Made by a program: the position numbers and the translations under genes
Shown: positions 45,861 through 59,375 of the stretch, one piece after another
Numbering within the stretch: the stretch's first letter is position 1
Layout of the letters: each line of letters starts with the position of its first letter
The notes under the pieces: generated by a model
The model's database searches: none
The model's input: only the letters and a program-made list of their open reading frames with translations
What the model was told of the DNA's origin: nothing
Assembly (NCBI GenBank): GCA_029945375.1
Contig: CM057057.1
Location: 2,046,001 to 2,110,000, forward strand
From: Agaricus subrufescens
Lineage: Eukaryota; Basidiomycota; Agaricomycetes; Agaricales; Agaricaceae
DNA: 64,000 bases
Reading direction: 5' to 3'

Positions 45861-46122
45861 CACTACACAAGACTCACAGCTTTTCTCTAGAATTATATTA
45901 CCTGTATAGACCTTCACTTGCAGTTGTTTTTACTGAGGTTTATAAAGTGATCACGCTTTGTGTGCACGATTCAAGCTCCCCCGTCAAAAGTTGACTAAGC
46001 TGGCTAGCCGGTGATAGCCACCAGCCAGCCATCAATGGCTGAGTGGCGCATCACTGGCTAGCTCATTGATATTGAAAAATGGGGGGAAAAACTACTCTAC
46101 TACTGGACGACTTCCCGTAGCG

Positions 46123-46149
46123 TCTGGAAAAATAGAAATATTTTCCAGA
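46123..46149. repeat. Short inverted repeat (hairpin 1)
   Basis: TCTGGAAAAATA and TATTTTCCAGA pair with one bulged A around a 4-base loop. Located about 80 bp before hairpin 2, which shares the CCAGATTG half. Confidence 0.7.
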
Positions 46150-46231
46150 TTGTGTCCCAGCTGATTGCCGGACGTGCCGTTGACCAAATCGGTGTTTGGC
46201 AAAAGCGGATCTTTAAATTCACGTCTTTCCA

Positions 46232-46277
46232 GACTGCAATCTGGAAGAGCCCCCCCCCCCTCTTCCAGATTGCAGTC
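46232..46277. repeat. Perfect 18 bp inverted repeat with C10 loop (hairpin 2)
   Basis: GACTGCAATCTGGAAGAG (46232-46249) is exactly complementary to CTCTTCCAGATTGCAGTC (46260-46277), separated by ten C. No U-tract or gene end nearby explains it. Confidence 0.9.
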
Positions 46278-47261
46278 CTCGAATATTACCTCACTTTATG
46301 CATTAAAGGAGTTATGGACGTCACGAGTAAGATCCTATCTCCAACTTTCAGGTCAATATCGTGAGACACTGCTTCAGCAACCGATCATGGCTGGCTTCAG
46401 TATTCCACAGCTCAGGCGTATGTGCTTTTGAACAACGAAACTTGAGTGCACTATCATTGAAAAATGCTACGGATTGAGTGTGCATCATTGCTCAGAATGA
46501 GGTGCTCTCAGATGCCTGTGGCTCGAGTGAGGAGTGACCGAAAGAGCCCGAGTCCAAGGGTAAATTGTAAACGGTAGCTGCAACCACTGTCGTCGTTCAG
46601 CCATTTATACGTAGAAGAAATATCATCTTCAGACATCTCATAATGAGCAGAAGTGCGTGCATCAACCGTTCTGAACGCAAGCACTATCCATCCTATTTCA
46701 TACTCACAGTCTATATCCCTGCCTATGTTTATTGGCCTTGATTTATTCTAAACGGTCTACGGTTTAATATCCTGAGTATAGACGGGCGGAGTTTCAAATG
46801 AAATAAGATTTAGAAAAAATTCTGTGTTTCCAGACGCTGCGGGAAGTTGTCCACTCGTTCGCCCGGTCTTTTGTGGTATATCCACCTACCTCTCTCGTCA
46901 AGCCGCTTTCCTGTACCCTCTACCAAAATATGTTCTTTCTCCTTACTCGATGCCCTTTCCCTATCTCTATATTGTCCTGCCAAAACTGCCTCCCCTCTTT
47001 GACCACCTTTCTCTTATCATCTTGTCTTGTCTTGTTGAGGAGACTCAACGTCTCGCTGAAGCTCTAAGTTTTCAATCACCTCACGACACACATAAAAAAA
47101 ACAAGTATAGCGTAAATTTTCGTTTATAGAAGACGAAGAACAGGAAAGAGAAAAGATAAGCCGTCATCTACAATCAAACAACATAAAAGGAGAGAAAGTT
47201 TCATTAAAAAGAAACCGAACTAATTCCTCCAAACAACTACCACCTCGTCTTTCAACACTAC

Positions 47262-48813
<1,552 letters not shown>

Positions 48814-49787
48814 GGTTTGTTATTCGTGTGTTCGTGAAGCAAGAAAAGAAACGATGAGTGTGTGGGCTGTGATGGGTATATAAGCGATGGGGCAGGATGC
48901 GCAGCAGCGATAAGGTCAGCGGCGCGGATTGGCGGGGCAGCAGAGGGCACGCACCTGGGACTGAGGCTGGATGTGGAGGGAGTGGGCAGAGACGAGTTGG
49001 CCCGGCCTGCGCGTTATCCGATCGGCTTCAGGGCAGGTCGCCTGTAAAACTCCGATCCTCCACCTGACCCTGCCCCGCCCAGGCCTCTGTCGTTCGGGCC
49101 ATCTCGCCCTCTGTGTAGTTGCTTGAGTTACAATTATAGTGTTGTTTTTGCGACAATGCCCAGAACACTACTTTTCGCACTGTCGACTTCGCACTTCCAG
49201 TTACAAGTATCATACTGGCCAAATTTTGCGGCGCCGGGTGTGCATCAATGATGCTATGTTCAAATCCCCAACCCCGAGGAAAGAAGCCCCTTCTCCAAAA
49301 GGGTTGGGTTGTAGAGTGACGGAGCAGCAAGCTTGTATTATTTCCAAGCGACATAACGAAACCAATACAGCCACCATTCCGTGATGAGCGATCAATCAAA
49401 TGGCGACCGGCAAGAAAACACACAGATATATAGCGCGTCAGTACCAGAGGTCAAACACGTTCACGGACGCGGAGGTGCAATGCTTGGACCATGTGCATGG
49501 CCTGCCAGACGCGGGACATCTTCTCTCGGCTAGTTGTTGGGGTTTGGGGGAGCCTCATTTAATAATAATGGAGCGCAGGGTAACCTGCAATTCGTTATAG
49601 TGCCAATGTTCCATGGCTAGGACTGAGAATAGTAAAGACACGCTAGGCAGAATAAACAGACTGGCAGTGGTATCGCTGAGCCAGCAGCTCGACAATGAGG
49701 ACAGACTAGAACCTTCCTAATGGAGATGAAGCCCCCGGATTTAAAGGTTGGTGATTTTTTTTTAGTCGGCCGCCTCTTCCGTTCACC
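48814..49787. promoter_or_regulatory. Divergent promoter region between actin and the MBOAT gene
   Basis: No gene in this ~970 bp. It must contain the promoters of both divergent genes. A TATA-like GGTATATAAGC lies at about 48876 on the actin side (about 65 bp upstream of its ATG) and a TTTAAAGG at about 49740 on the MBOAT side. No specific factor site is claimed. Confidence 0.5.
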
Positions 49788-51698
49788 ATGGACGCCGTCT
49801 TCGTGCCTCTGGCCGCCTTCGCCGGCGCCAGCGTCGACCAGGTCAAGGTACGCGCCGCTCACCACCAGCACCGTCATCCCACTCACCCACCGCCCAGCTC
49901 ATCTTCTGCCTGCTCGTTGCGTACCCCCTCGGTAGTCTCTTTGTCCACATCCCTTCCAGCAACCCAACACTCAGACACCTGTTCAATGTCGTCGTCGCCA
50001 TCATCTTCTTTTTCCCTGTTCTACACCTCTACTCGGCCTTTTTCCAATTGCTCGCAAGCATCCTTGCCACGTATTACATTGCCAAGTATGACTACAGCAA
50101 ACACATGCCCTGGCGCGTTTTTGCGTGAGTTCCTACCTCCGAGCGGTCGCGCAGCAGTCGCGTTAACACCCTTTTCAGGATTGTCATGGGCCACTTGACC
50201 ATCAAGTAAGAAAAAAGTTCTCCCTCAACGCGTTGGAGGCTACAGCTCACAACCTCATAACCTATAGCCACGCTATCCGCGCCTTTTACAACCTCAGCTA
50301 TGAGACCATCGAGGTCACCAGTCCCCAAATGGTGCTCACAATGAAGCTCACCACCTTTGCATGGAACGTCTTTGACGGCCGCCGTCCCTCCGACGTGAGT
50401 CCCCCCCAATCAATCATCCATCCCCACTACCAACAACTAGTATATCTCTTCCCAACAGCAACTCGACAAATGGCAAACAGCCAAGCGCGTCACAAAGTTC
50501 CCATCTCTTCTCGAATTCCTCGGCTACGCGTACGTCGGCCAACAAAAAAAAATTTTCTTTTCATCTCTTGATATTGATCCCATGATCCCCCAACAGGTTC
50601 TTCTTCCCTGGAAACTTGGTCGGCCCATACCTCGATTTCGCCGAATACACCGATCTCGTCAACGAAACCGTGTTCAAAGACGAAGCCGTCAGATCCAAAC
50701 ATAAATCCGGGCGTATGCTCCCACCAGGTCGTAAACGTGCCGCTTATACACGTATGATCGCTGGTCTCGTCTTCCTCGGCCTCTATGTCTTCTTCGGTTC
50801 CTCATTCTCCTATGTCACCGCCCTCACTCCCGACTTTGCTGCGCTACCCTACTGGCGTCGGTGTGTTCCATCTTCACCCTCCATCAAGGCTCTCTAACTC
50901 AACCAATTCATCCTTAGCTTCCTACTCTTCCAAGCATTCGGTCCCTTTGAACGAGCCAAATACTACGCTATCTGGACTCTCACCGAAGGTGCCAGCATCC
51001 TCACCGGTCTCGGATTCACAGGTTTCTCATCCGGCGGTTCACCAACCTGGACCGGAGCCGCCAACGTCCAAGTCATGCAAATCGAATTCCCATCAAACTT
51101 CAAAGTCTTGTTAGATTCATGGAACATGAAGACAAACGTGTGGCTGAGGGAATGCATTTACAAGCGAGTCGCACCTAAAGGTCGTAAACCTGGGAATAGA
51201 GTTACAATGATCACTTTCCTTACTAGTGCCTTCTGGGTGAGTCGTTAACTCTTACGAACCCTTCCCAATTTCTAATTTTTCTTTTTTTAGCATGGTATTG
51301 CATCAGGATATTATCTCACATTCTTCATGGGAGCTTTAATCACCTCTGCCGCCCGCCAAGCCCGCATCGCCTTCCGACCCCTATTCGTCTCTCCATCCCC
51401 ATACGCCTCCCTCAAACCTCTCTACGATATCCTCACCATCCTCACCTCCATGACAATATTAAACTACACCGCAGCACCCTTCATAATCGCCGGATTCTCC
51501 GATTCTATTCAACTCTGGAAACTGTTGGGGTGGTATGGACATATTGTTGTTGTCGGTGGATTGGCATTCTTCATGATGGGGGGATCAAAGGTGTTTAAAG
51601 GTATCCAGAAAAATTGTGGTGTCTTGCCGCCTCAGGCGAGTAAGGCTGCCGCTACTAATGGGAATGGTGTCAATGCTGTTCCTGTCGCTCAACAATGA
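49788..51698 (+). CDS. ALE1: MBOAT-family lysophospholipid acyltransferase (Ale1/Lpt1 type), 500 aa
   Basis: Eight exons: 49788-49847, 49898-50124, 50179-50205, 50268-50394, 50459-50529, 50597-50860, 50918-51236, 51291-51698; frame intact. Many hydrophobic segments throughout. MBOAT signatures are present: FFFPGNLVGPYLDFAEY, the conserved Asn-region (NMKTNVWLRECIYKRV) and the catalytic His in TSAFWHGIASGYYLTF, whose W and H codons are separated by intron 7. The enzyme re-acylates lysophospholipids at the ER membrane (Lands cycle). A polar tail (SKAAATNGNGVNAVPVAQQ) replaces the dilysine-type ER signal of some homologs. Confidence 0.92.
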
Positions 51699-51910
51699 TT
51701 TGGTTCTTAGAGTATCTAATCTTATCTTTTCCTTTTTGTTTTCTTTTTGGTCGCTGAGAGGTATATGTAATGCTTTCAAGAGGTCTTGCTCCATCCTTGA
51801 CAATAGAATGAAATGAAAATTAGAGAAAAAAAGAGATTTTTGCCGATAAAAGTCCCTCCTACCCCCTTCCAACACACGATGTAAAGAAAAAGAAAAAGAA
51901 AATCAAACAA

Positions 51911-53064
51911 CTACGCTCCCGTTCCACCACCAGTACCTTTCCCCTTCGGATTCCAAGGCCCAACATCACTCAACGAACACCCTCCCACACATTCACATTC
52001 CCCTCCAAACTCCTTTGGCAAATTCTCCTTCGAAATCTGCTTCAAAAGCGTATCTTTATACCCACTCCCAAGAATATCAACCTTCTTAACCGTCACCTCA
52101 TCCAACCAAGGTTTAATCACACTCCAAACAGCGCTAAACGCCCAAGGAGCATTAATAATATAAAATTTACCCATCGTCTCGGGGTATCGATCTTGACCAA
52201 TCGAAGCAGCTTCCATAACGTAGTTTTTGACCCTATAAAAGGATGTGAGGGAGACATTGCTGAGATCCATGATGGTGCAGAATGTTTCGACTGGGTGGCC
52301 GGCTTGAGCGGAACATGCTGGGAGACGTTCGGATTGAGATTTTTCGTAGGCGAGGACTAGACGTTTGAGCAGACGTTCTTCCGAGGTGATGCTGTAGAGG
52401 ATTTTGACGTCGAGTTTGCCGAGTTGTTCGATGTAGACTGGACGACCGTCCTGTGTGTTGCGTTGTTGTAGTTAGAATGAAGGTTTTTGGATTAAAAAGT
52501 CAAGGAAGACATACGATATCGACGCCATGGTAGAATTGAGGGTAATACTTGTTGACTTCTTCATTCTCTTCAAAAACAAAGTTCCTGAAAATCACCGTTA
52601 TCGTCAATACACCGCGATCTATGCTCTACTCCGGGTTTTCGGAGAGAGATCCCCTCCCCCTCCAACCCAAAGATAACAAAAGAAGAAAAAAAAAACACAT
52701 ACTTGACGATATCCTCAACACCAAAATCCTTTCTCCATTTCTCAACACTAATCAACATCTCCTTAGCCTTCACAACATCAAACTTCCTCGCTCTCAAAAA
52801 CCTAAACTCAAATCAATCAACAATTACTCCGGAATTACCACCACCAAGCAAAATCACAATCTACCTCAAAAGCGCAGCATCATCCATTCTCTCAGGAACA
52901 AAATGTCCCTCATCCACCAGCTCCTTCTTAAACTTCTCCAACGCATGTTGTTGCGCCACAGTCAAATTCCCCAATCGCCCCGGCAAGGGTTTATAATTTG
53001 GATCCGTTATACCCTCAGGTAGCGGGCTAGCACTGGCAGCCTGTAGTGTCTCTGTCTGCGGCAT
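51911..53064 (-). CDS. SEC14: Sec14-like phosphatidylinositol transfer protein (CRAL-TRIO), 302 aa
   Basis: Four exons: 53064-52865, 52801-52703, 52584-52515, 52450-51911; GT/AG, 303 codons with stop. The N-terminal CRAL-TRIO-N helices ([41 protein letters not shown]) precede the lipid-binding domain ([50 protein letters not shown]). It ends at [24 protein letters not shown], the classical Sec14 C-terminus. In yeast Sec14 exchanges phosphatidylinositol and phosphatidylcholine and supports Golgi secretion. Length and domain order are typical. Its 3' end faces that of the MBOAT gene about 210 bp away. Confidence 0.93.
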
Positions 53065-53311
53065 CGTTCAAGGGAGATGGGGGGTTGTGGTGGTGGAGTG
53101 GCAAGAGCAAGCAGCACCCAAGTTGATGGCTGATAACAGGGCTGTGGGAAAACAAGCCCCAACAAATCAGTTGCTCCGACTCGCGTTTTATCTCTACATG
53201 GGCTACAAAACATGTGCTGCTAAATCTAAAGTAAACATACATTCAAGGCGTTTTCATCTATATCAACACAATTATGAGGTCCCGCTTTTTTCTTTTTTCT
53301 TGAAATATACT

Positions 53312-54829
53312 TTAGACAACGTCCCAAAGTTCTTCAAGTGCGCAACAGAACTAAAAATACAGCAAAAAAAACAGTGGGGTGAGTCAAAGACCCCAAGTAA
53401 AGAATGCAGGCACACGTACCTTTCCACAAGCGACACTAGCACTCAACGAGTAGTCGCTGATACTAATCTTCTCATCCACATACGCATCCGCAAAATCATC
53501 TCTACCACGCGCCATGGCACCTACAAAGACTGCAATATTATGCGTCGTGGGCAGGGTCGGGAGATATTTGGACAGCCTTTGCGTTGGAGCATCACCGGAT
53601 AGAGCTATTAAAACACATGCTCAGGGGCGCGGGTAATGTTGTAAAGGAACGGACGTTCCACTTACTCAGTTTGATGGTATTAGGGGGCAAGTGGTCGGTA
53701 ATAGGATTCTGTGGAATGTACCATCAGAGGCAATCAGACATCAGCAAAGCGGGAATGACGCACTTTGATGACTTTGAGGAGCTTTTCAGGTCCGTTTACA
53801 CCTCTGATGAAGAGTTTATGGAGTAGTTGTACTGGAGATTCAACGTCAGAAATGAAAGACCACGAGCTAGCTGATGTTGATTAGACTCGCCCATCAAGCC
53901 ACTGAATCGTTTAAACGTCCTTGGAATCCTTACATGGGGGTTGACCTCGATCAAGACACCCTTCGCCGTATGGATATACACCTGAAGCAATCCAGCCTTG
54001 TTCAAGGGGGAATCCAAAAGCGTAAGCAGACACTGAAACACAAAAGCAATCAATTCCGCGAAACTCTTCAAAATAGTCAGCACACACACCTGGTGCGTGA
54101 TATCCGGCCTGGCATCCGCAATATCTCTCCCCGTTTTCGCCAAAATACCTTGGTGATCATCGCAATTCAACAAGGTATACTTGACGTCTCCTTCCCTCCC
54201 ATTCCTTCCAGCTTTACCGGCATTCCCAGAAATCCTATACGCCTCCAAACAAGCTTGTTCGAGGATGACGTACAACCGTCTTTGGGTGGATGCGGCGCCT
54301 CCACGAGGTACGTGAGCCTGAACTGGGAGCATCGATGGATTGGCAATAATAGGAATCGGATTTTGGGACGAGGATGTTGATCCTGAAACCATTTTACGAG
54401 GGAGGGGTCGTGTCGGTCTTTCGGCCTTTGTTAACACCTGCGCCGGCTCTAAAAACAACGTATCTAAGCACACTCCAGCACAAAAGAAAAACAAGAAGAC
54501 AAGAGAGAGGAAGACAGACCTGAATAGGTATGTTGCTCGTGATCGATGGGAATTTTGACCTCTTGAGGTTGGGGTTCCCCAGCGTCCTCCATATTATCCT
54601 CTGGTTCCAAGTCACGGTCCCCGTCTTCGTCACTTGCGGGACTATGTTCTTGTTGTCGACGACGGCGGCGTGCAGGTCGTTCTTCTGATGGTGGTGTGGA
54701 TTTCGGGCGTGGTGGTGGATCAATAGAATCACTGCGTAAGGCTTTTCGAGCGAGTAAACGTGCATGATCGCTGTTTTCGAGAGAGCCGGAGTGGCGACGG
54801 CGGCGCGTAGGTACAACAGTACTCAACAT
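53312..54829 (-). CDS. EMG1: rRNA pseudouridine N1-methyltransferase Nep1/Emg1, 381 aa
   Basis: Seven exons: 54829-54520, 54448-54090, 54032-53891, 53831-53764, 53708-53666, 53604-53420, 53350-53312. The first ~150 residues are an Arg-, Pro- and Glu-rich extension. The SPOUT methyltransferase core starts at [16 protein letters not shown] and includes [77 protein letters not shown] and ends [21 protein letters not shown]. Nep1 methylates a hypermodified pseudouridine in 18S rRNA and is needed for 40S assembly in the nucleolus. Intron 3 (53890-53832) is non-canonical GC-AG (TGG|GCGAGT). No GT donor keeps the conserved LMVQLL junction in frame. Confidence 0.94.
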
Positions 54830-55660
54830 ATTTGATTCGAGTCAGAAAAAAATCGGTTTCTGGATTGGAGGATTCGATTGAGAGAGCGTGGGTTTTGGAG
54901 AGTTGAGAAACGAGTATTACCCGGTAGTCCGCAGTGGCGCGACCGAGGGAAGAAGAGGTTTAAGAGGAAGATATCAGAAAAAGCGACTAAGTTAGGGCAA
55001 TGAGTAATGTGGGATTCTGATTTGAATGAAGGGGAAAAAAAAAAAAAAGAAGTGTATATTTTCGGCTAGATCAAATGTGCTTCTAAAGTATAAACACCCA
55101 GGCTCAGACTCCCCCTGAGCGGTGATTGAACCATTTTTGCTGAATGGATAAAGCGTGTACATATGAAACTATGGCCACAGCTGAATACAAGATTTGGGCA
55201 GGAATTCGGCAGAGCTTTGGCAAGGACGGGATTGGCTAATGTCAGCGACATGCCGGATGTCGTAATTCTCGCGTATACAAAAGAAGTAATGTCGCCGAAC
55301 CACTTACTTATACTTATCTATATATATCAGCACCATGATGATATGATCGTAATGAAAACTGTAACGGACAGTCTCACCAGCGGGCATCACTCTGAGGCGC
55401 ACATACTAGGCTGCCTGAGTCCAAAATTATCCGCCTCGATTCATCCAGCGATCGATTCCCTATGCAATGCTCGGTGACTACCCAACCACAGATTTGTAAA
55501 CTCGTGCATTTTGACAAATCACAACAACGTCATTATGCAACCGCAGAACCGTATCCGTGCTGCTCCTTACGTCCTAGTATCCAACAAATGTCACTGACCG
55601 ACGTTCTCCGGAAAGATACGCCAAGTAGACACGCCAGGCCCTGAGTTAAGTATGATATAG
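54830..55660. other. Intergenic, no gene recognised
   Basis: Upstream flank of EMG1 plus the 3' flank of the secreted hydrolase gene. ORFs of 60-100 codons here look like chance. Confidence 0.45.
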
Positions 55661-55664
55661 TTCA

Positions 55665-57725
55665 TCACATTGTTGAACAAGTCGTAAAGTCAACCAATCC
55701 CATATCTTCCACTTCCTTCAACGGCAAACAAAATTCCTGTGTCTCCCCATTCAACGGTTCACTAAAGACCCTGCCATACTCTTGAGTCACAATCTGAATG
55801 AATTCATCATAAACCCCGTCTCGTTGCATATGAGATCGAACGAGTGAAGTGACACCACCCAGTATCCCATTGACTGTAGTGATCTTACTATCCCATGAGA
55901 CGAATGCGGATGTTGCTGTACCATCTATCCGCGTGCTCTCAGACGAACCGTATAAATCTGAATTAGTGGAGAGTTAAGACGTAAATTCACTATATGTAGA
56001 ACTATCCCTTACTTTGCATACGCTTGGCGATGGCCATGTTATGCCACCAGAGCAAACCAACTGTCTTGTTTACAATCATAGTGTTCATCGTCGAATAAGG
56101 TGTTATCACTATGAAAAAATATCAATTCAAGTTTGTCGCCGACAGCCAGGAACTCACCGTCGAGTTCTTGTACAGTCTGATTCGCAATTTGCGGTATACC
56201 AGCGTTAGAGATATCTACATCCCAACCACAATGAATAAGAAAAAGAAAAAAACGCGTGTCAGGAATGAGTTTTTACAGCCAATAATCTCTCCATTCTCAT
56301 CTGTCGAATTATTGATATTCGCAAACATACCAGGAAGTCCTTTCGCTTGTGAATCACATGTCCTTGCACGTTCCATATTACCATACAAAGTTCTAAAAAC
56401 AATCAACATTGAGCACCGAGATGTAGCATCTGCTACCCAAAAAAAAAACGGATACGCACTTCATAAATGGCATATCAGTATACGGCAATTGCATCCACCC
56501 CCAATTCTCATGTGAAGAGAACCAAAATCCTTTTTGTACTGTGACATTCTTGTACCCAGGCATTGACCAATCTACAGATACCAATTGTGGTCGTTTAAAT
56601 GCCAATAGGGCCTCCTTGTCCTCTTGGCTGAGGTCCGCTCCGAAGAGGTAGAGGAAGAACATGAAGTTTTGACCTTTGGAGGAGAGGAACATTTGAGAAA
56701 TTTCATTAGTGACGTTTAGTTTATATTTTTGACTTGCCTTCGTAAGGATCATTGAGAAAAGATGTAAGTCCTGCCCCCTCGCATTTATATGTCTGATCTG
56801 GATGATCGATGGGTAATGATTGGTTTGCAAGGTCGGTGACAGCACAAATATGCCCTGATCCTCGATAAAATATCTAAAAATCAAAATAAAACAAGAGGTT
56901 TAAAAATCATCCTGTGAGAGATTCGTCGAGGGTGGCTGTATTTGAACAAACAAACCTTTCCAGCGGTAGTCTTAAGATAGTCAAGATAACTCTGCCAATT
57001 CTTTGCCATGGCGATATATTCTTTCTTGCCGACCTTTTGTAACGCTTCGATTGTAGCATAAATCGCCCAGATATTTTCACCATTATCAAGAGCAGGAACT
57101 CGATTCACCCAATCAAAGGTTGGAGCTAAAGTAGTCGACTCGGTATGCGCAAACCTAGTAGTACCCACAAATCCATTTTACCATACAAAAATAGAAGGTC
57201 AACGTGAAAGGAAACTCACCAAGGAAGAAATCCTCCAAATCCAGGATAAGTCTGATTAAACCGAGTATAACTCATCCATTTTTTCTCTAAAATCCCCAAC
57301 GCAACTTTCCTAGCCTTTTCCACATTCTCAAGTTCATCATCATCCTTCGCACCGGTACCTTCACCAGACATAATCCATCTCACAGCACCACTCTTGCCTT
57401 CAATAACATGCGCCAACATCATAAAATGCAACGACTCTTTACTAGCCGCTGAAAAAGTATGCAATCCCTCTACCTTGTGCAATCCCGTATTTACATCCAA
57501 TAATGTACCATCAAAAGTCATTCCGTTAACAGCGTTGTATGAGACATTATGTTGATGGAATTTTCCTTCCCAGTAAAGGAGAGATGATTCGAATTGGGAG
57601 GGTGAGGAGAGGATTTGTGAGGGTGTCCAGTGTTGGGCGAAACGGCATGGGGTTGTAGTAGGTGTGGTTTGAGCGGCAATGATAGAGATGAGTATACTTA
57701 GGGGTAGGAAGATACGGAGAATCAT
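55665..57725 (-). CDS. Secreted protein resembling fungal endo-beta-1,2-glucanase (SGL/GH162-like), 538 aa
   Basis: Eight exons: 57725-57220, 57154-56956, 56873-56738, 56673-56460, 56392-56277, 56214-56158, 56108-56013, 55957-55665. A signal peptide is clear (MILRIFLPLSILISIIAAQ). It continues HWTPSQILSSPSQFESSLLYWEGKFH, NGMTFDG, FDWVNRVPALDNGENIWAIYA, CEGAGLTSFLNDPYEG, GFWFSSHENWGWMQLPY and NKTVGLLWWHNMAIAKRM, with many aromatic residues and several N-glycosylation sites (e.g. NVSY). The overall pattern is that of an (alpha/alpha)6 glycosidase. From memory it fits the fungal SGL family, but that assignment and the catalytic acids need a search. Intron 3 (56737-56674) is GC-AG with the donor G|GCAAGT and a CTAAT branch site. 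Reading through it would give a false frameshift. Confidence 0.65.
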
Positions 57726-58250
57726 GTGTGTATGTGGTTGAGGGTGTGAATGGGGAGCTTGTATTTATATGTGAGAGGAAGGCGAACCATCAAATTCATG
57801 TGTGAGTGGCAGCTGACGGATGTCAGTGGTCTTCCACATGGTCCAGTAGACGATGTAAGTTCTTCAAATGTATACATAGAGGGTTTATGTATACACCGTG
57901 GGATTCAGGATCTGCTAAGGAGATATTGAGAACAAGGAAATAGATCAATTCAGATAACCGGCGTGGACAGGGGCTCAAAAGTTTGTTCGCAGAGAACGAC
58001 AGATGTAAAATGACCGTTACAGAAACTGAGTAGCGGAGGCCACCGCATGCCGGTGATTTGCTGTAACGAGCAAGTCGGAACGATGTGGGCATGCTGGCAA
58101 AAGTCATGATTCGATGCGCCATACTGCATATTACACAAAATAACGGAGCTGAACCATATGCATAAGCCCGAAACCACCACCCAAGCACACCAAAACCACC
58201 GACATGCTCCGGCATTCCCTCCTGAGAGTATGAATTTTGGGTACGGTTGT

Positions 58251-59037
58251 TTATACCTTGAAACCACGAGACTTGCGGCGACCACGAGCTTGTTCGAACT
58301 AAACCAGAAGATAAATACAGATTCAGTATAGTACGCGGTGACACGCACCTTGCGGCCCTTGGAAATGGTGTGCGGCTTCTTGTGTTTGTGGGGACCCATG
58401 CCAAAGTGCTTGTATGCCTCACGAGCAGTCTTGACACCCCGTAATAGGATGGTGTTGGCACCGGTGGGTGACCTCATAGCAAGCTGGTCAAGAGTGATGG
58501 CTTCACCGCCGGCTTTGATGATGCGCTCTTTTGCGGCACGACTGAACCGGAGGGCGGCAATGGAGAGCTTGGGGACTTCTGTTAGGCGGACATCATCAGT
58601 GACGGTGCCGACTTGGACGATGATTTTGGAGTCGAGGTCTGTGGCTTTTGAGGTCTCCCTTGCGATGCGGGACAGGGAAAGGGGAGGGCGGTTGTTCTTT
58701 GAGAGGAAAAGACGGTGGAGGATGACCTTTTTGAATTGAAAGATAAGATATTGAGATTTATTACTTTCTTCCAATTTAATTAAGATTGACCTTGTTAAAA
58801 TTCGAGTCCGTGCGGCGGGCCAAGAATCGGTAGAGCTAGAGGCATAGTGTCAACAGGCTTGTTGGCCAAGTTATCGTGCATGGTCGCGAACCTTGACGAG
58901 GAGCAAGAGATAGGGATCCTCGCTCTTGGGGGCCGTTCGCTGCCCCTTCTTGACGTGGTGGTTGGCAATGTCGATACCCTGTGCTCTCCGCGTCAGAAAA
59001 CAATCCCCGCCTCTGTCGACGACGACGAGCTCACCAT
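58251..59037 (-). CDS. RPL18: 60S ribosomal protein eL18, 186 aa
   Basis: Five exons: 59037-59035 (the ATG alone), 58978-58892, 58835-58791, 58726-58349, 58298-58251. The protein runs [20 protein letters not shown] to [11 protein letters not shown], and 186 residues is the usual fungal length. Conserved stretches include [30 protein letters not shown] and [19 protein letters not shown]. It binds 25S rRNA on the large subunit. The initiator codon forms its own 3 nt coding exon directly at the donor (ATG|GTGAGC), common in fungal ribosomal-protein genes, so an intron-blind start at 58774 (MEESNKSQ...) would be wrong. It diverges from the TRA2-like gene across about 340 bp. Confidence 0.96.
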
Positions 59038-59375
59038 CTTGGTTTTTGCCGGAGTTCGTGTTTGGGTATGTTGTCCCTGTATCCGAGGCTTGATGAACTG
59101 TGCAGTCGCGCGATAAGATTCAGGCTCCGACGGAAATGGTGGCAACTTCCGAAAATAACCCTTTTTCCCTTGACTGTCATATCGTGATTGACAATTGACT
59201 TTGCTCAATTTGCAACGGTTGGTCGCACCCCAGCAGCACTGTTCCCGCCGCTCCGGTGCACCTTCCAAATTAGGGGTGCTGGACCGTGCGCAGGGTCGTT
59301 TGGCGCCGGAGTGATGACGTTATATTAAGCCCCGTTGTCAAACACCGCCAAATATTTCCTTTTCGTCGAACCACC

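Noticed and set aside
56730..56740. Frameshift in the secreted hydrolase gene
   Set aside because: A GC-AG intron with consensus donor and branch site restores the frame and joins conserved sequence.
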